Origin: Moringa oleifera
Lineage: Eukaryota > Streptophyta > Magnoliopsida > Brassicales > Moringaceae
Assembly: GCA_021397835.1 (NCBI GenBank)
Contig: JAJFZO010000184.1
Location: forward strand, 1,054,001 to 1,118,000
Reading direction: 5' to 3'
DNA: 64,000 bases
The position numbers and the translations under genes were made by a program. Of this stretch, positions 1-11,542 are shown in pieces; the first letter of the stretch is position 1; each line of letters starts with the position of its first letter. The notes below the pieces were generated by a model. That model was not told the DNA's origin and ran no database searches. It saw only the letters and a program-made list of their open reading frames with translations.

Positions 1-780
1 CGATATTGGCTATATATATATATATATAATAAATAACAACACCTTAACAAGCACATTAATCTTTATTTTGTTGTTGTTCTTTATTACTTTCTATCTTAAA
101 AGTCCATAAGTTAAACATTCGATGTCATCTTGAAACTCCTTCTCATATAATATACGATCATTTAGACAGGCATGAATTTTTTGGTACTTCATCCTTAACG
201 CATTTAAGTTTTTTTTTTTTTTTTGACATCATACATGGATGTAGATATTTCATTATTATCTACCAGTATTTTGGCAATCAAATTTAAAAGATCAAAAAAG
301 CTTTGACCGGACCAACCATATTTTGCCTTTAATTTATAAAGTTTAACTAAAGTAAACAGTTTAGTGAACTTTGTTGATCCAGGATACAGAGGTTTCTGAG
401 TGTCACCAAGTAATCTATCAAAGTGATTAGGATTACTATCATACTTTGCACATGTCTCTTCCACCATCTCTAAAATGTTATCAACTACTTTGATATGTTT
501 GACATCTTTAACAACTCTTGTATTCTTATTGGTAAAAGACCTAATAATATGTGTTTCCCCATGTCATATCCAATTTGATAGCTTTTATCAACTCCATGAA
601 CATAGAAATGATTTTATATCTCAAGTGGAGTATGATGCTTCATATTACCACATGTAATACATGAACAAAGAATTAATTCAAAGTTATCACTACTCTAAAT
701 AGTATAATCCAAAAAGTTATTCACCCCTACATCATATGCATTTAACCTTTTATTGACAAACATTCAAGTCTTATACATTT
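1..780 (-). pseudogene. TNP2-type CACTA transposase fragment (transposase-associated domain)
   Basis: The minus strand from about 780 encodes an N-terminal transposase-associated domain, recognisable from a CxxCGNMKHHTP-like segment at about 650-620 and a conserved block in the 204-467 open stretch (LLGDTQKPLYPGSTKFTKL, then LYKLKAKYGWSGQSF). This matches the TNP2 region just before the catalytic domain, which lies beyond the window start. Frame breaks include an in-frame TAG near 690 and a TAA near 615. The same residues recur in CACTA-2 at 48923-48600, so the two are related copies. TNP2 is the catalytic transposase of plant CACTA elements; this copy is dead. Confidence 0.7.
11..29. repeat. 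(TA)n microsatellite
   Basis: A short run of alternating T and A opens the window. It is a simple repeat within a transposon remnant; no function is seen. Confidence 0.8.
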
Positions 781-839
781 TGAAGTTTAAAACTCTTTAT
801 TTTAGAAATATGAAGTAATTATGTACATATATGTAAATA

Positions 840-1700
840 AAAACATAGTAATAATTATAATGGTTATGAATTAAATAGTATCTAATTATTTTTTTATTAA
901 ACAATTACATATATGTATATATATATATAAATAAAATCTAATGAATTAGTTAACATGTATAACTAATTAATTAATTAAAAAAGTGGCATTTAATTAATTA
1001 ATTATCTAATAAACATCTAAGTAAATACAAATTAATTAATTTAAATTTCATGAATCAATTAACATGTTGATAACATTTAATTAACATATAATTAATTAGT
1101 ATCTAATTAAGTAGTTATCTATTTAATAAGTTATCTAATTAAATAAATTAACATACAACTAATATCTAATTAATAAATTAATTATCTAATTATTAAGTTA
1201 TCAAATTAAATAAATAACATGTAATTAACATGTAATTAACTAATTAAAATTTAATTAATTAATTTATAGCTACTAAATTAATTAATATCCAATTAGAAAA
1301 ACATCTAATTAATTTACAAGCATTTAACTAATTTATTAATTAAAATCTAAGTAACATCAATTTAGGTAACAACTACTTAATTAATTATATAATTAAAATT
1401 TAATTAGTTAATTCATAACTACTTAGCCAACATTTAATTAATCTAGTAACACCTACTAAATTAACATCTAAACATCTAGTTAAGTACTTAATAAATATCT
1501 AATTAATTAATAATCTATTTAAGGTCTAACTAAGATCTAATTAAGTAAAAAACAAGTATTTTATTAATTAATTAAAATATAAATAATTTATTATCAAATT
1601 ATAATCATTAAAATATAAACTCATGTAAATATAAATTCATCCAACTAACATCTACTTAATTTATCAATTAATTTATCATATATAAAATTATCAAAATATA
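840..1700. repeat. TAATTAAT-rich low-complexity tract
   Basis: About 860 bases are built almost wholly from degenerate copies of ATCTAATTAA and TAATTAATTAAC. It lies in the leader or first intron of CACTA-0, upstream of TNP2. An equivalent tract occurs at the same place in CACTA-2 (49480-50330), and a looser one in CACTA-1 (15780-16700). Confidence 0.75.
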
Positions 1701-2122
1701 AATTCAACAACATTTGCCTATCCTTATCTAACATACTCATTCAAACATACTTACAAAAAAACCAAAATTTTACGAATAACAATTCATCAAACACATCTAA
1801 ATCGTTCTTGGGTAGCCAAATACTTCATTATCATCCACTAAATCAAATCCAATCAAGCAAATCTAAAGATAATTTTAATTCTCTAAATTCATTCTTTAAA
1901 TTAAAATTAAATTGAATAAAACTAATAAAAAATTTACATGGCGACCAACAAAATAAATATCTAACCTTCTTGGATAAACCCAAATCTAATCGACTACTAG
2001 GATGCTTGATTTGATCAGAAGAGAATGAAGAGAGAATGAGAGAATAGAGGGGAAGGTGTGGTTGCGAGCTACTACTTCTGCAGTTGTTGCAGTTGTGCAG
2101 GAAGTAGGGTTTTTGACGGTTG

Positions 2123-2132
2123 GCCTTAAATG
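2123..2132. repeat. Target-site duplication of the MULE, left copy
   Basis: GCCTTAAATG here is repeated exactly at 12405-12414. Ten bases lies within the 9-11 bp duplication length known for Mutator-like elements. It fixes both element ends. Confidence 0.9.
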
Positions 2133-2300
2133 AGGAAATTGACAAAAATAGCACTTCTTATTCCTTGTTTTGCAAAACTATCCATTTTTTCTAACTTTTT
2201 TGTTTTTAGCACTTTCATGTACTGTGAAGATAAAAATACCCATGTTAAAGACAATAATACCCTTAAAAGTAAATAAATTCAAAAAAAAAACAGTACACAG
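2133..2300 (+). repeat. Left terminal region of the MULE
   Basis: The outer 23 bases end in TAGCACT. Further in come GCAAAACTATCCATTTTTTC and a second TTTTTAGCACTTT. The inverted right end (12404 inward) shows the same order: TTTAGCACT, then ACAAAAATAACCA, then TTTTTTTAGCACTTTTT, then a TACCC block. The similarity is imperfect but ordered over about 130 bases, which supports degenerate long terminal inverted repeats. Confidence 0.7.
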
Positions 2301-2548
2301 TATTAGTATTCTCTCTCATTAAGCTTTCTCCCTCTTTGTCCAGCCTCTTTCCCCAAATTTTTTCTTCATGTTTATACCTCAGATCTACCTACACAGAAGC
2401 TAGAAAAGGAATCAAAAGCAAAATCAATTGATTTTGGCTAGTTCTCTTCACGTTATAACAAAGATTTACACAACCAAGCTCGTGTTTTTGGTAACACATT
2501 ATTCTCCAAAAGCGAAAAGTGTTCGGGTGGGTCAAGAGACTAACAGGT
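2300..2548 (+). other. Probable 5' leader exon of the MULE transposase gene
   Basis: A pyrimidine-rich stretch (2308-2360) leads to ACTAACAG followed by GTATGT at 2549, a good splice donor. The matching acceptor is TCATTGCAG ending at 4110, two bases before the transposase start codon. This implies a 1.56-kb leader intron that holds both tandem-repeat blocks. No clear TATA box was seen. Confidence 0.5.
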
Positions 2549-3408
2549 ATGTATTTAAAAGATAATGTATCTTAATACTATGAAGATTTTATGTGTTTGA
2601 AAGTTCTCTTCACGTTGTATTTAAGATTTACACAACCAAGCTCATGTTTTTGGTAACACATTGTTCTTCAAACGTAAAAAGTGTTTGGGTAGGTCAATAG
2701 ACTAATAAATATGTATTTGAAAGGTAATGTATCTTAACACTGTCAAGATGTTATGTGTTTGAAAGTTCTCTTCACGTTGTATTTAAGATTTACACAACCA
2801 AGCTCACGTTTTTGGTAACACATTGTTCGTCAAACGTAAAAAGTGTTCGGGTAGGTCAATAGACTAACAAATATGTATTTGAAAGGTAATGTATCTTAAC
2901 ACTGTCAAGATTTTATGTGTTTGAAAGTTCTCTTCACGTTGTATCTAAGATTTACACAACCAAGCTCACGTTTTTGGTAACACATTGTTTGTCAAACGTA
3001 AAAAGTGTTCGGGTAGGTCAATAGACTAACAAATATGTATTTGAAAGGTAATGTATCTTAACACTGTCAAGATTTCATGTGTTTGAAAGTTCTCTTCACG
3101 TTGTATTTACACAACCAAGCTCACGTTTTTGGTAACACATTATTCTTCTTCAAAAGCAAAAAGTCTTCGGGTGGGTCAATAGACCAACAAATATGTATTT
3201 GAAAGGTAATGTATCTTAATACTGCGAAGATTTTATGTGTTTGAAAGTTCTCTTCAGATAGTATCTAAGATTTACACAACCAAGCTCACGTTTTTGGTAA
3301 CACATTATTCTTCTTCAAAAGCAAAAAGTCTTCGGGTGGGTCAATAGACCAACAAATATGTATTTGAAAGGTAATATATCTTCACACTGTCAAGATTATG
3401 TGTTTGAA
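2441..3408 (+). repeat. 162-bp tandem repeat, six copies
   Basis: The anchor GTTCTCTTCACGTTGTAT (with small changes) starts copies at 2441, 2603, 2765, 2927, 3089 and 3247, spacing 162, 162, 162, 162 and 158. Every copy carries ACACAACCAAGCTC, GGTAACACATT and GTGTTCGGGTRGGTCAATAGAC. Copy 1 contains the presumed leader splice donor (CAGGTATGT); copies 2-6 read CAAATATGT at that place, so the donor is lost in them. The array therefore grew from an exon-intron boundary. Confidence 0.92.
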
Positions 3409-3450
3409 AAGAACAATCGTAATGTATCATGCATATCGTAATATTTACAG

Positions 3451-4018
3451 AGAATCGTGCTATGTTTGATTAAATCGTGACTTAGTCACCAAATTCGTGC
3501 CATCTTGTGAACCATCGTGACTTCATTCACAATTGATATTCTTTAATGAAATCGATACATGAGATAATATTGTTACTTATTTCGTGACATAGAAAAAGAA
3601 TCGTGCTATGTTTGATTAAATCGTGACTTAGTCACCAAATTCGTGCCATCTTGTGAACCATCGTGACTTCATTCACAATTGATATTCTTTAATGAAATCG
3701 ATACATGAGATAATATTGTTACTTATTTCGTGACATAGACAAAGAATCGTGCTATGTTTGATTAAATCGTGACTTAGTCACCAAATTCGTGCCATCTTGT
3801 GAACCATCGTGACTTCATTCACAATTGATATTCTTTAATAAAATCGATACATGAGACAATATTGTTACTTATTTCGTGACATGGACAAAGAATCGTGCTA
3901 TGTTTGATTAAATCGTGACTTAGTCACCAAATTCGTGTCATCTTGTGAACCATCGTGACTTCATTCATAATTGATATTCTGTAATGAAATCGATACATAA
4001 GATAATATCGTTGCTTAT
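3451..4018 (+). repeat. 146-bp tandem repeat, four copies
   Basis: The anchor AGAATCGTGCTATGTTTGAT starts copies at 3451, 3597, 3743 and 3889, exactly 146 bases apart. Copies are nearly identical. Each copy contains several forms of the TCGTGMC motif (ATCGTGACTT, TTCGTGCCATC, TTCGTGACAT). The block ends just before the acceptor of the leader intron. Confidence 0.93.
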
Positions 4019-4111
4019 TTACCTAAATCATTATTTATTTACTGAACTTTAGTTTTGTTCTTCTTTAAACATGTTGTTTCCTTTTTGAAATGTTTTCATG
4101 GTCATTGCAGA

Positions 4112-6731
4112 ATGCGTGTTATTGTAACTTGGAATGGTGAGTGGTCCGAGTCAAGAGGAAGTTTTGAGTATACTGGTAAGACTATCAAAACTCGAGGTTA
4201 TGTTGTCCAAAAGGATTTGACACATGCACAGTTATTGGGTTTAGTTAAATCTTGCATTGATACGGATTTCTCTAATTATGATATTACACTGCACACCATA
4301 GTGAGATCCGACGGAACTGCCGTGAAAATTGAGTTAGTGAATGATGATGATGTTGAGTTCATGTTGTATGATGATAACATAGTACCCCGTGTAATTGTGG
4401 ATTTGGTAGAGCGATATAATGTTGAGAATACACATGGTATATGTGGAGGTGAAAATTCAAAACGAATCAATCAGTTAAACTCTTGTATTGGGAGCAATGA
4501 GGTTACTGATGCAATTCCCAATGTACAGACCCATCCAATTGTTCAGGGTAATAATTTGGGCATGGAACCATTATTCCATCATGAGACTCCCCAAAACACT
4601 CAGAATACTGATGAAATCAACTCAGATGAGTCGATGGATTATGATGTTGGGTGTGAGTATCCAGTCCCAGATATTGAGCCCACTCAACCTATCGAAGAAG
4701 AGCAAAGTGAACCCATTATGGAAGTTGAGCTTAATGATGACAACTTGCCTTCTGTACCACGTTCGATCCCACCTTATGTGTCACCTGCATGCCCTGAAGC
4801 ACATAATAATATGAGTGATGGTGTTAATAAGAGGTATAGTGTGTTGGGTGCTGAATTACACTGCATTGTTTCGGCTTCTACCATGGAATCAGTGACTCCG
4901 ACTGACACCCTTGTTAGAGGTCAATTTTTCTCAAATAAGAAAGAGTTGAAGCGATTTTTGGGTATATATGCATTGACTGAGAACTTTGAATTTAGAGTCA
5001 CTAGATCTAACAAATCAATATTTGAGATTGCTTGTAGAGAAGAAAATTGTGCATGGAAGGTTCGCGCTGTAAAAGTTGCACAAGGACAATTCTGTCAAAT
5101 TAGACGTTGTGATTTGACTCACACTTGCACAATTGAGGAGTTGCATCGACGACATCGACAAGCAACTTCTACTATTATTGGAGAAATTATTGCCCAGCGG
5201 TTATCCACAAATGCTAGAATTATTAAGCCGAAAGATATCATAAGTGACATGAAAGAATTATATGGCATATAAATTTTATATAGCAAAGCTTGGAAGGCGA
5301 AAGAATACGCATTGTGTCTTACTTATGGTGACCCAGTTGAGTCATACCAACAATTACCATCATATTGTCACATGTTACAAATAGCTAATCCAGGAACTAA
5401 GGCTCACATATGCATAGAAGATGAGACTAATCGATTTAAGTATTGCTTTATAGCCCTTGGACAATCATTAAGGGGGTTCCATTCAGTGATTAGACCAGTT
5501 ATTGCTATCGATGCCATTCACTTGAAAGGAAGATTTCATGGTGTCATGTTTGTAGCCGTGTGTAAGGATGGAAATGAACAGATATACCCACTGGCATTTG
5601 GTTATGGTGACTCAGAAAACTATGAGGCTTGGGAATGGTTTTTGGAGCAACTAAAGGAAGCTATTGGTCATGTTGATGACTTGGTTATTATATCGGATCG
5701 TCATGCTAGTATTGCAAAGGCCATTGTAAATGTTTTCCCCGATTCTTGTCATGGGTTATGTTCTTGGCATATGGCCCAAAATATAAAGAATAAATTCAAG
5801 AGAGAAGAAGTGTCCAAAATATTCTATAGTGCAGCAAGGACATATCGAGAGTCTGAATTTACTGAATTTATGACTGAATTACAAGCTAATCACCCCCAAG
5901 CATTTGAATATATCATGAAGGAAGATCCGAAGAAATGGTCACGTGTGTATTGCCCTCGAAGACGATACCAACTCATGACCACTAATATTGCTGAAAGCTT
6001 GAATTCATGTCTTCGATTTGCCCGCGAGTTACCCATCATGGCTTTATTGGAATTCATTAGAGATATAATGCAACGTTGGTTTTATGATAGGCATAAGAAA
6101 GCTAAGATTTGGAAAGCACAATTAACTGAATGGGTCCACACTTTGATGAATGAAAGACAAAAAATTGCATTACATATGACAGCTTCTAACATTGATTGGA
6201 ATGTATTTGTAGTCAAGCACAAGGGTAAAGAGGTGGTTGTTAACCTCATGGAATGTACTTGCACTTGTGGAGAGTTTCAGACTGATATGTTGCCATGTGC
6301 ACATGCATTAGCTGCATCCAGGTGACATTTATTGTTTGTTGATAACATTTTTATATTTTTCATTATTGTTTTAATAACTTCGTTATTTTTTATTTTTTTC
6401 CAGGGAGCGTAACATTGATTTTATAACACTTTGCTCTGACTATTACAAGCAAGAGTACTTAGTAGTAGCATACAATGAGCCAATCTATCCAGTGGGTGAC
6501 AAGTCTGATTGGAATGTGCCTGAAGAAGTCAAAAATGTTGTTGTATTACCGCCGAATAATGGTAAGCATGCAGGTCGTCCAAAAAAGCAAAGAATACCCT
6601 CTAGTGGGGAAAGAACACGACAAAAAAAATGTTCTAGGTGCAGCCAATATGGACACAATCGGTTGACATGTTCAAATCCACAATATCGTGATCAAGGAAA
6701 TCAATCTCAATCACCGAATGTGTCTGAATAG
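4112..6731 (+). pseudogene. mudrA: MuDR/MURA-type transposase, one nonsense codon (exons 4112-6321 and 6404-6731)
   Basis: This is the DDE transposase expected to mobilise the MULE. The start at 4112 directly follows the leader-intron acceptor at 4110; the upstream ATG at 4055 lies in that intron. Joined exons give 845 codons plus stop. Order: an N-terminal PB1-like region; an acidic linker; a MuDR zinc-binding block (residues about 270-350); the MULE DDE domain with AID, then IISD, then NIAESLN as likely catalytic D, D and E; a SWIM zinc finger (CTCGEF...LPCAH); and a C-terminal zinc knuckle (CSRCSQYGHNRLTC). The 82-bp intron 6322-6403 has GT-AG ends. A single TAA at 5270 interrupts the frame, inside a tract that otherwise continues without shift (LYGI, stop, ILYSKAWKAKE). 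A one-base change of CAA to TAA is the simplest explanation. The rest looks intact. Confidence 0.9.
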
Positions 6732-6959
6732 TTGCAACGTAGATGTGTGGCTGGACATAACTCACAGATTTGCACTGCTGCCCCTTGTTTATCTATAATT
6801 GATAATAATATCATTGACTTATGATATATAATATTTTTTTATTATTGTTAATTTATTGTACAATTAAAAAACAAACTGTTGATTTGTTATCTTTTGATAC
6901 CGTCGACTTATCATGTACTTGAGATTATCACAAGTAATGCACGTAGGAGTATACCAGAA

Positions 6960-7110
6960 TCATATAATAATAACTTATCCCGTTAACGTGAGAAGTCTCA
7001 TATATCGTGACATCTTTTTAATGAAATCGTACGATGATTGTTAGTAGTTCGTACCATCATTTTGGTAGAAATCGTATCATATTGTCTGATTTCGTGACAT
7101 CTTGCTTATT
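6960..7110 (+). repeat. TCGTGMC motif cluster, forward orientation
   Basis: ATCGTGACATC, TTCGTACCATC, ATCGTATCAT and TTCGTGACATCTTG occur within 150 bases downstream of the transposase. All are in the same orientation as the copies upstream of and inside the leader intron. Confidence 0.7.
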
Positions 7111-8339
7111 ATTATTTTTTAATCATCATGTTATCTAAGTTTTGTTATGTGTTATAGTTAAAATCTTATCATAATTACTCCTATCTCATTCTTTCTTATT
7201 TTAAATGTAAGATTGACCTAATTTCATAACATCTTTCATATAAATCATATGATAATTGCTGTCATTCAATATTGCTTTCTATATATTAAATATACATTCA
7301 AAAATATAATACAAAATAGTAATGTGAAAAATAACATAAGCTGTCATCAGGAGTCATCGTTCTCATCAGTTGAGTTAGCAAATACATAAACAGCCATGTG
7401 CTTCCTAATTTTTGGCATTTGTGTATCGGTGTACTTCAGTGGCTTGCCAGCCAATAGATGCTCTATAGCATATAGCATATGAGGGCCGCAATTTCCACTG
7501 CATAAAAAAAGAAGAAAGTATGGCAATTAGCATGTGTTAAAAAACTGGTAACATTATAAATCGATATGACTGAAACTTACGATGTTTTTTGCTGAGGAAC
7601 TTGAGATTTAGGACGTATTGTGAATGACAATGGAACCGTAGGAATTGCAACATCAGGTTTGGCGATGAAGTAACCCCCACTTGACAAAAAACTAGGAAGC
7701 ATGAATCTGAAACAATTTTGCTGTCGAATTCGCGCTTCTGGTGGCACATGTTGTTGATACGAGTCAAAAATGCGCAAACTAAACTTTTGCAGATCGATGA
7801 CAACAACAAGCCAATGAGCTCCACTAATATGGCATGGCACTAATAGCTGCAATTGCTCAGATTTCAGTGAAATAAAAAATTGCTAAAATTAATTACTTAA
7901 AGTGACGAAGATAAATTTTTTTTTTACCTTATTGACAGTGTGCCATGGTGGGCAGCCATCACAAAATGTTCCCCGCACACGCTCTAGAAGACCATCATCC
8001 CATTGGTGGGTGTCCCATTGTGAGTTTGATGGAGGACCATCAGCATCTAGATCTGCTTGATACTTATTATATATATGGAAAAAACATGTCTACAAAACCA
8101 TTTGAAAAAAAAATGAAGAAGATTGTCAAACAATAAACAAAATGCAGTGTAATCAGAAAAAACCAATGGAAATTATCAAAACTTACATAAAGTAAAGGGT
8201 CACAAATGCATATATCCTGCTTATATGCATTTGGAAACTCCTTCTGCTGTTTTCTTAATAGGTTTAAATAAGCATCAATGTGCTGCAAAAAACCAAGTAA
8301 AAATGTCACAAAATATTAAATATAAACAAAAATCATAAT

Positions 8340-8660
8340 ACTTGATACGAAATCAGATAACTTTGTCACGAAATGATGTAATCTAGGAACGAATTATAAT
8401 ACTTGGCACGAAATAATGAAATCTAGGCACGAATCATAATACTTGACACGAAATCTTGGCACGAAATAATGAAATCTTGGCACGAAATAATGAAATCTAG
8501 GCACGAAATTATGAAATCTAGACACGAATCTTAATACTTGACACGAAGTCTTGACACGAAATGATGCAATCTAAGCACGAATCAAAAAACTTGACACGAA
8601 ATTATGAAACGGAATGATGCAATCTAAGTAGGAATCATAATACTTGACATGAAAACATAA
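8340..8660 (-). repeat. Array of about fourteen TTCGTGYC motifs on the minus strand, in an intron of the ULP-like gene
   Basis: On the plus strand this reads as GACACGAAAT, GGCACGAAAT and GGCACGAATC repeated about every 20-25 bases, separated by ATGAAATCTA-like spacers. Fourteen ACGAA cores can be counted. The orientation is opposite to the copies at 3420-7110. Confidence 0.85.
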
Positions 8661-10317
8661 ATACAGAGATGAATAACTACACATAAAATTATATTATATA
8701 AAATAAAGCATATAACGTAAGCATCAACCCCAATATTTCATACAAAATATTACACCTATGTGCAAATCATATAAATTAGATATGATTTAGTATGATGGTG
8801 ACATACCAAATCATCGATCCATTGATCATTGACCTCAAATGTGCGAAACCACTCGATACTGACAGAATAACCAATATGTACATTACAACTGCATTAAAGA
8901 AGTCAGTTTGTTATTTATATGATATTTATAAAGAAAATATATGATATCTATTAAAAAAATTATATATAAGTTAACTCACTATGACATTGATGATCCCTTC
9001 ATAAACGTTTCATATTCATTGCATATGTCCACATCCAGCTGCAACTTTGAATCAATCATTTGCTCGGACCTAGCCCGTTTATATTCAGTGGGGTCGACGT
9101 ATGGACTACACAGCTGTCTAGACCGCTTACGCGGTCTACAAACTGGTATCACATTATTTTCCCTCTGTGGAACGGTCGCTAAGTCAGCTAAACATGCAAC
9201 AGCCTCTCTTTCAGCCTCAACGGCTTCATCTCTATCCCCTACGTCCTCACTGCTAACCTCCCTTACATTAATAGGTTCTTGAGGATGTTGGCCATGAGCA
9301 GCTGGAGGGTGTACACTGGAGGTTACATCATTACCACCCTACAAGAGACGGAAAGTTAATTTTGCAATGAATTATATTGTAACGAAACTTGTGATCTTAT
9401 ACATTAAATAAGGATAAAATTACCTCATTTTGGCGTGTGCCAGTCTCAGTGCGTGTAGGACATCGATCAGAGGAGACGAAAACTTGTTCCAGTGATCGTT
9501 GGATAGAGTGTACGACAAGCATAAGCTCGGTGTGATTGCTTATTATTCTTGCATTCAAGAGATTTACCTTCACCTCTAAGTCATCAAGACGACGGTAAAT
9601 CTCAGAATCTTTCTCTACGCTCCTATTCTGTGAACTCTCAGCTTGGGATTCTGCACCCATAGCTGAAGTTCTCGTTCTCGTATCCTCCACCCTAACCTCC
9701 TCCCTGAAATCAGTATGTGCCCTCTCCTCTTGTTCTCCTCCAACATCCTCCCTTCCATCTCCCTCCACATCTTCAATCTCAACCACATCCTCATCCTCAT
9801 CTCCATCCTCATCTCTTAGTTGTGAAGTGGTATTGTGTCTAGATCGTCGCTACATTTAATCATCGATCAAACAAATTAATTAGTCATCAATTAAAAAATT
9901 AAATAATAATAACATAATATACATATATATATATAACATATAACTAATATTAATTAAATATTATAAGATTTTGTATACATTGTCTACCTTTGATAAGGCA
10001 GGCAATTTTGTAGGATTTTTTCTTCTTGTAGCCACGAAATTGTCATCATCCTCATCATCTTCACTAGTCGAAGCATCGCTATGCTTATTGAGCCGATGCT
10101 GTTTTGTTGCACCAAGATGCAGAGGCAACGCGCTCTCATTAATTCCCAGGTAATATGAGGCTTCACATTCAGTAGGAGTCGGCTCAAGTTTCACCTTCAC
10201 TACCATCTAAAACAATAATCAAATGTTAATTCAAATAAAAATTTTTATAAATAAAATTAATTACATATTAATAATTTTAAAATTATGAAAAATAAAACTA
10301 AAAATGTGCAAATGGTG

Positions 10318-10545
10318 TCACGAAAGTCTGATTTTAGACTTTAAAAGATGTCACGTAAATAGTAAAACTAGGCACGAAATGGTGAATCTTGGCACGATAT
10401 AGTTAATCTTGGTACGAATATGATAAATCTTGACATGATATAGTTAATCTTGGTACGAATATGGTAAATCTTGACACGTTTATGTAAGAAAAACAAAGAC
10501 TTCACTATTGTTATAATGATTTCTAAGTGTTGTCACGATAGTGTG
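10318..10545 (-). repeat. Second minus-strand TCGTGMC motif array, in an intron of the ULP-like gene
   Basis: GTCACGAAAG, GGCACGAAAT, GGCACGATAT, GGTACGAATA (twice), GACACGTTTA and GTCACGATAG occur within 230 bases, again only in the GKCACGA orientation. Two or three further weak copies lie at 11590-11645 in the leader intron. Confidence 0.75.
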
Positions 10546-11542
10546 AATGATGGAGTTAAATAATATATTGCATATGAATTCAATCAATAATGATACGAAT
10601 TTAAACGTACTTTATTTGTAAAAATTCTCTTACAGTGGCCACTATGTGGCTTATGTTCAAATTTTCACCAGCAAATTCTAGGCAATGGTGATCTTACTGT
10701 TCGTGTGGCATGCTGCTTCGTGATAGGTATCACCTCAAATGCAAAAATCTTAGAATAAAAAGATAAGTTAGGTATTGCAAAGTCTTTGAAAAAGTAAATA
10801 AAAACATAAAAATAAATAAACATAGATACCAACGAGTTTAATACCTGTAGTGCCCATACAAAACCAAATATGTTGTATGATAATTCTCCACGTTGAGTAT
10901 TTCGAATGGTTAGAGCGTTTTTGAAATACCTCAATGAGTTACAGTAGACTAAGGTACCCCAGGGAAAGCTATTGAATGCTTCTAAGTTATCAACAAGATG
11001 AAAATGCCACTGGGGGATAGTTGTCGCTCATCACTGCCTCTGATGAAGGCATTGAGTAAGTAAACCAATGCAAGCTTCACTGCATCATCGGAATCTTCAT
11101 CAAATTCTCCTTCAAGTAGTTTTGACTTAACAGAACTAGTGGTAACCTTGTTCTTCCCATCAAAATACTTAGCATGGATGCCAAACTGATTTGGTGCAAT
11201 CAAATTTGTGTCTGGTAGCTCTCCAAATCTCAACCCGGTGATTAAACAAAATTCTTCCTTACCAAAACGTACTTCATGCTTCCCAAGTTGAAACCACATT
11301 TCTTCATCATTAGGTTGCTCAATCTGTCGAAGTAGTAAATTGTGGATGATTGAGCCAGAAAATATGAAAACTTCATTCACTTCCAAGAAGTGACCAAGGC
11401 AGGTGGTATTGAACTTCTGCCTTTGAGAGTCATTCAAAACACGTTTTATATTTGATACAACATCAGTATCACAGTGCTTTAATACTCTGGCTGACAGCTT
11501 CCAACTCTCTTTAGGAATCAAATATTTCTTAGTAACATCCAT

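Larger units (their letters stand above)
1..2132 (-). mobile_element. CACTA-0: 5' part of a decayed CACTA (En/Spm) element, minus strand, cut by the MULE
   Basis: Read on the minus strand, this stretch has the same order as the better preserved CACTA-2 (50961 down to 48600): a leader rich in GA near 2120-1980, a long TAATTAAT-rich tract at 1700-840, then the start of a TNP2 transposase at about 780-200. The 3' part lies outside the window. The element's 5' end is missing because the MULE inserted at 2133. The sequence to the right of the MULE (12415 on) should continue it, but no CACTA terminus is visible there, so the end has been lost or has diverged. Confidence 0.7.
7347..11542 (-). pseudogene. 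Kaonashi ULP-like gene: DUF1985 plus C48/Ulp1 cysteine protease, multi-exon, lightly broken
   Basis: This is the passenger gene typical of KI-MULEs; family members resemble SUMO/ubiquitin-like proteases, and their role in the element is not known. The start at 11542 follows an acceptor (CTGTACAG). Exon 1 encodes DUF1985 (WFQLGKHEVRFGKEEFCLITG). It shifts frame at a run of five C at 11012-11016 and continues to a donor at 10845. Later exons, approximately: 10751-10610 (in-frame TGA at 10665); 10206-9970 (LEPTPTECEASYYL); 9850-9420 acidic then coiled-coil; 9350-8980 basic (RPRKRSRQLCSPYVDP); 8865-8806 (SIEWFRTFEVNDQWIDDL); 8285-8170 (HIDAYLNLLRKQQ); 8060-7930; 7850-7577; 7500-7347. The protease triad is visible: His in GAHW, Asp in FDS, Cys in SGNCGPHM. 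Exon ends other than those given with a splice site are estimates. Confidence 0.8.

Noticed and set aside
2440..4018. Tandem arrays as a possible CRISPR array
   Set aside because: Units are directly repeated whole blocks of 162 and 146 bases without variable spacers, in a plant genome.
4055..4111. ATG at 4055 as transposase start
   Set aside because: It lies within the leader intron, upstream of the acceptor TCATTGCAG at 4110. The family N-terminus begins at the ATG at 4112.
4276..4814. Open frames overlapping the transposase in other frames
   Set aside because: Shadows of the mudrA coding sequence with no family resemblance.
7945..8136. Plus-strand 63-codon frame
   Set aside because: Antisense to an exon of the ULP-like gene (PPSNSQWDTHQWDDGLLE on the minus strand).
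8340..8660. ACGAA-rich array as a simple microsatellite
   Set aside because: The spacing is irregular, spacers vary, and orientation correlates with the genes, so it is reported as a motif array instead.
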